8,978 nucleotides of DNA. Origin: JBBDIO01 sp040880365 (GTDB taxonomy: Bacteria > Chloroflexota > Anaerolineae > Caldilineales > Caldilineaceae). The first letter of the stretch is position 1, and every line of letters begins with the position of its first letter. This document shows, piece after piece, positions 7,422 through 8,978 of the stretch. The DNA lies in NCBI GenBank assembly GCA_040880365.1, contig JBBDIO010000013.1, forward strand, positions 1 to 8,978. Direction: 5' to 3'. A program made the position numbers and the translations under genes. The notes beneath the pieces are model-generated. The model was given only the letters and a program-made list of their open reading frames with translations, was not told where the DNA came from and searched no databases.

Positions 7422-8771
7422 ATGACTACGGAAGTGTTGGTACCAGCATTGGGAGAATCGGTAGTCGAGGCGACGGTGGCAAAATGGCTCAAACAAAAAG
7501 GCGATACCGTCGAGGCGGGCGAAGCCATTGTCTCCCTGGAAACCGACAAGGTGGATCTGGATGTGCCGGCTACCCAGCGCGGCGTTTTGCAGGAACTTCG
7601 CTATGCCGAGGGCGATGACGTGCAGGTGGGCGATGTGCTGGCTGTCATCGAAGGGCAGGCTGCCGGGGAAGCATCCGCGGCTGCCGATGCACCCACAGAG
7701 GATACACCCACAGAAGATACACCGGCAGAAGATGCCCCAGAGCAAGACGACGCCAACGCCAGTGATGCGGCTGCGGAGGACGCAGAGAGTAGCGAGGGCC
7801 GCGCAGAGCGTGCGACCCCGGTTGCCAAACGGGTGGCAGCAGACAAGGGCGTGGACCTTGCCCAGGTGGAAGGCGCTGGGCCAGGCGGACGGGTGACCCG
7901 GCGCGATGTGGAGCAATTTGCCGCCGGACGCACAGAAAAGGATGCTTCTCCGCCCGCAACCAAACCTGCCGCCAAATCCAGCGCCGAACACGCAGCATCG
8001 GAAGCCCAGGCCGCAGAGAAAGCCGCAGCTGTGCCGGAAACGCCCAAGACAGAAGGCGCAGATGGCGGGGCGCGGCGCGAAGAGCGGGTGCGTATGTCGC
8101 GCCGCCGGCGTACAATTGCCGACCGTCTGGTCGAAGCCCAGCGCACCGCGGCGATTCTGACCACCTTTAACGATGTGGATATGCAGGCCATTATGGAAGT
8201 GCGCAAACGCCGCCGCGATAGTTTCCGCGATCGCCACGGCGTGGGGCTGGGCTTTATGTCATTTTTTGTGAAGGCGACCATCGGCGCGCTCAAGGTCTTT
8301 CCTGCACTCAACGGCGCAATCGATGGTAACGAGATTGTGCTCAAGCACTACTATGATATTGGCATTGCCGTGGGCGCAGAAGAAGGGCTGGTGGTCCCGG
8401 TTTTGCGAGATGCCGACCACATGACCTTTGCCCAGATCGAGCAAACGATTGGGGACTATGTGGGCAAGGTCCAAGCCGGCACGCTGGCATTGGAAGATCT
8501 GCGCGGCGGCACATTTACCATCAGCAATGGCGGCGTGTTCGGGTCGCTGCTGAGCACGCCCATCCTCAACCCGCCCCAGGTGGGGATTCTGGGGATGCAC
8601 CGCATTGAGGAGCGGCCTGTGGTGCGCAATGGTGAGATCGTGATTCGCCCCATGATGTATCTGGCAGTGAGCTACGATCATCGCATGATCGATGGTCAGG
8701 AAGCCGTGCGCTTTTTGGGCAAGATGAAGGAGCTGCTGGAAGATCCCGAAGCGCTGTTGCTGGAAGGCTAG
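7422..8771 (+). CDS. sucB: Dihydrolipoyl succinyltransferase, E2 of the 2-oxoglutarate dehydrogenase complex
   Basis: 449 residues; ATG 7422 follows GGGGAG (7411-7416) by five bases. E2 moves the succinyl group from its lipoyl arm to CoA and forms the core of the complex. The lipoyl domain is ~3-78, with the lipoylated Lys43 in E-T-D-K-V. An acidic linker follows (~85-128), including three five-residue repeats. The E3/E1-binding domain is ~131-167 (A-T-P-V-A-K-R ... G-A-G-P-G-G-R-V-T-R-R-D-V). A second Ala/Lys/Glu-rich linker is ~168-217, and the catalytic domain ~218-449 carries His420 and Asp424 in D-H-R-M-I-D-G. N-G-G-V-F-G-S-L-L-S-T-P with N-P-P-Q-V-G-I-L-G-M-H is the SucB-type signature and separates it from pyruvate or branched-chain E2. 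It follows sucA by 119 bp on the same strand, as in most bacteria. The E3 gene is not in the window. Confidence 0.96.
   Translation: MTTEVLVPALGESVVEATVAKWLKQKGDTVEAGEAIVSLETDKVDLDVPATQRGVLQELRYAEGDDVQVGDVLAVIEGQAAGEASAAADAPTEDTPTEDTPAEDAPEQDDANASDAAAEDAESSEGRAERATPVAKRVAADKGVDLAQVEGAGPGGRVTRRDVEQFAAGRTEKDASPPATKPAAKSSAEHAASEAQAAEKAAAVPETPKTEGADGGARREERVRMSRRRRTIADRLVEAQRTAAILTTFNDVDMQAIMEVRKRRRDSFRDRHGVGLGFMSFFVKATIGALKVFPALNGAIDGNEIVLKHYYDIGIAVGAEEGLVVPVLRDADHMTFAQIEQTIGDYVGKVQAGTLALEDLRGGTFTISNGGVFGSLLSTPILNPPQVGILGMHRIEERPVVRNGEIVIRPMMYLAVSYDHRMIDGQEAVRFLGKMKELLEDPEALLLEG
7692..7736 (+). repeat. Three 15-bp tandem repeats in the sucB linker
   Basis: Three in-frame 15-bp units encode P-T-E-D-T, P-T-E-D-T and P-A-E-D-A (residues 91-105). 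They form a flexible acidic linker after the lipoyl domain. The copy number probably varies by slippage without breaking the frame. Confidence 0.75.
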
Positions 8772-8780
8772 GCGTTACAC

Positions 8781-8812
8781 TGTGGGAGATGCGTGTGGGA
8801 GATGCGTGTGGG
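8781..8812 (+). repeat. 13-bp direct repeat downstream of sucB
   Basis: TGTGGGAGATGCG occurs twice in tandem (8781-8793, 8794-8806), followed by a third partial copy TGTGGG (8807-8812). It starts nine bases after the sucB stop. No hairpin or U-tract terminator is visible here. Confidence 0.7.
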
Positions 8813-8856
8813 GTGGGTATGGTAATTTGTGAATTATTGCGCAGAACTCACAGAAA

Positions 8857-8886
8857 TTGGCTGGGCCGCGCGCGGTATGTTAAACT
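8857..8886 (+). promoter_or_regulatory. Possible promoter for the downstream gene
   Basis: TTGGCT (8857-8862) and TAAACT (8881-8886) are 18 bases apart, each matching four of six consensus bases. The spacer contains a perfect palindrome CCGCGCGCGG (8866-8875) that could act as an operator. A start near 8893 would place the hairpin at 8897 at the very 5' end of the transcript. Confidence 0.35.
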
Positions 8887-8896
8887 ATTGACGCTG

Positions 8897-8911
8897 ACCC
8901 TCTACGAGGGT
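8897..8911 (+). promoter_or_regulatory. Perfect small hairpin in the leader of the downstream gene
   Basis: ACCCTC (8897-8902), loop TAC, GAGGGT (8906-8911). There is no U-tract, and it lies 23 bases before GGAGG. It may be a 5' stabilising stem or a protein-binding dyad. It is too short to be a riboswitch by itself. Confidence 0.35.
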
Positions 8912-8943
8912 GTTGATCCCAACCAGATGTCTTGGAGGCACTG

Positions 8944-8978
8944 ATGAATTCACGGGTGTTTACCTATACGCGTAATGC
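8944..8978 (+). CDS. Start of an unidentified gene, truncated by the window end
   Basis: ATG at 8944 follows a strong GGAGG (8934-8938) by five bases and opens M-N-S-R-V-F-T-Y-T-R-N. Only eleven full codons are visible, too few to recognise a family. The ribosome binding site and upstream promoter-like sequence support a real start. It is on the same strand as sucB, 172 bp downstream, and probably has its own promoter. E3 (lpd) cannot be asserted from these residues. Confidence 0.6.
   Translation, partial: MNSRVFTYTRN

Noticed and set aside
4270..7422. 1050-codon open frame on the minus strand opposite sucA
   Set aside because: It is a high-GC antisense shadow that also reads through the N gap. 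Its composition is Gln/His/Arg-rich with no recognisable domain, while the plus strand encodes textbook SucA.

Overview
This window is chromosomal DNA from a bacterium of moderately high GC content. It carries part of a secreted protease gene on the minus strand. Divergent from it lies an apparent operon on the plus strand, holding a potassium channel followed by the E1 and E2 genes of the 2-oxoglutarate dehydrogenase complex. The E1/E2 pair points to a respiring organism with an oxidative TCA cycle. The protease, with its Sec signal and duplicated pro-domain, and the general gene style would fit Chloroflexota, but that assignment is a guess. No mobile element, RNA gene or CRISPR array was seen.

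Layout. Positions 1-2276 (minus) hold a 5'-complete, 3'-truncated S8 subtilisin-like preproprotein with an extra N-terminal Rossmann/amidotransferase-like domain. Its canonical catalytic Asp position appears to be Glu. Positions 2277-2590 are the divergent intergenic region, with a good extended -10 promoter for the plus-strand operon and a CRP-like dyad. Positions 2591-4294 encode a two-TM K+ channel subunit with two tandem RCK domains. Four bases later, 4299-7302 encodes 2-oxoglutarate dehydrogenase E1 (sucA). It is interrupted by a 100-N assembly gap (4491-4590) that falls in a short tandem repeat and breaks the apparent reading frame. After a 119-bp spacer with a strong hairpin, 7422-8771 encodes dihydrolipoyl succinyltransferase E2 (sucB). 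Positions 8772-8943 hold small repeats, a possible promoter and a hairpin. At 8944 a new unidentified gene begins and runs off the window.

How the genes work together. SucA decarboxylates 2-oxoglutarate and passes the succinyl group to the lipoyl arm of SucB, which transfers it to CoA. The E3 subunit (lpd) is not in the window. The K+ channel has an intact nucleotide-binding signature in its second RCK domain. It is tightly linked to sucA, so it may be co-expressed with an NADH-producing complex. The link is real in the sequence; a functional coupling is inference. Overall this is mostly an ordinary metabolic region. The points most worth following are the Glu-for-Asp protease, the channel-sucAB linkage, and the gap/repeat artefact in sucA.
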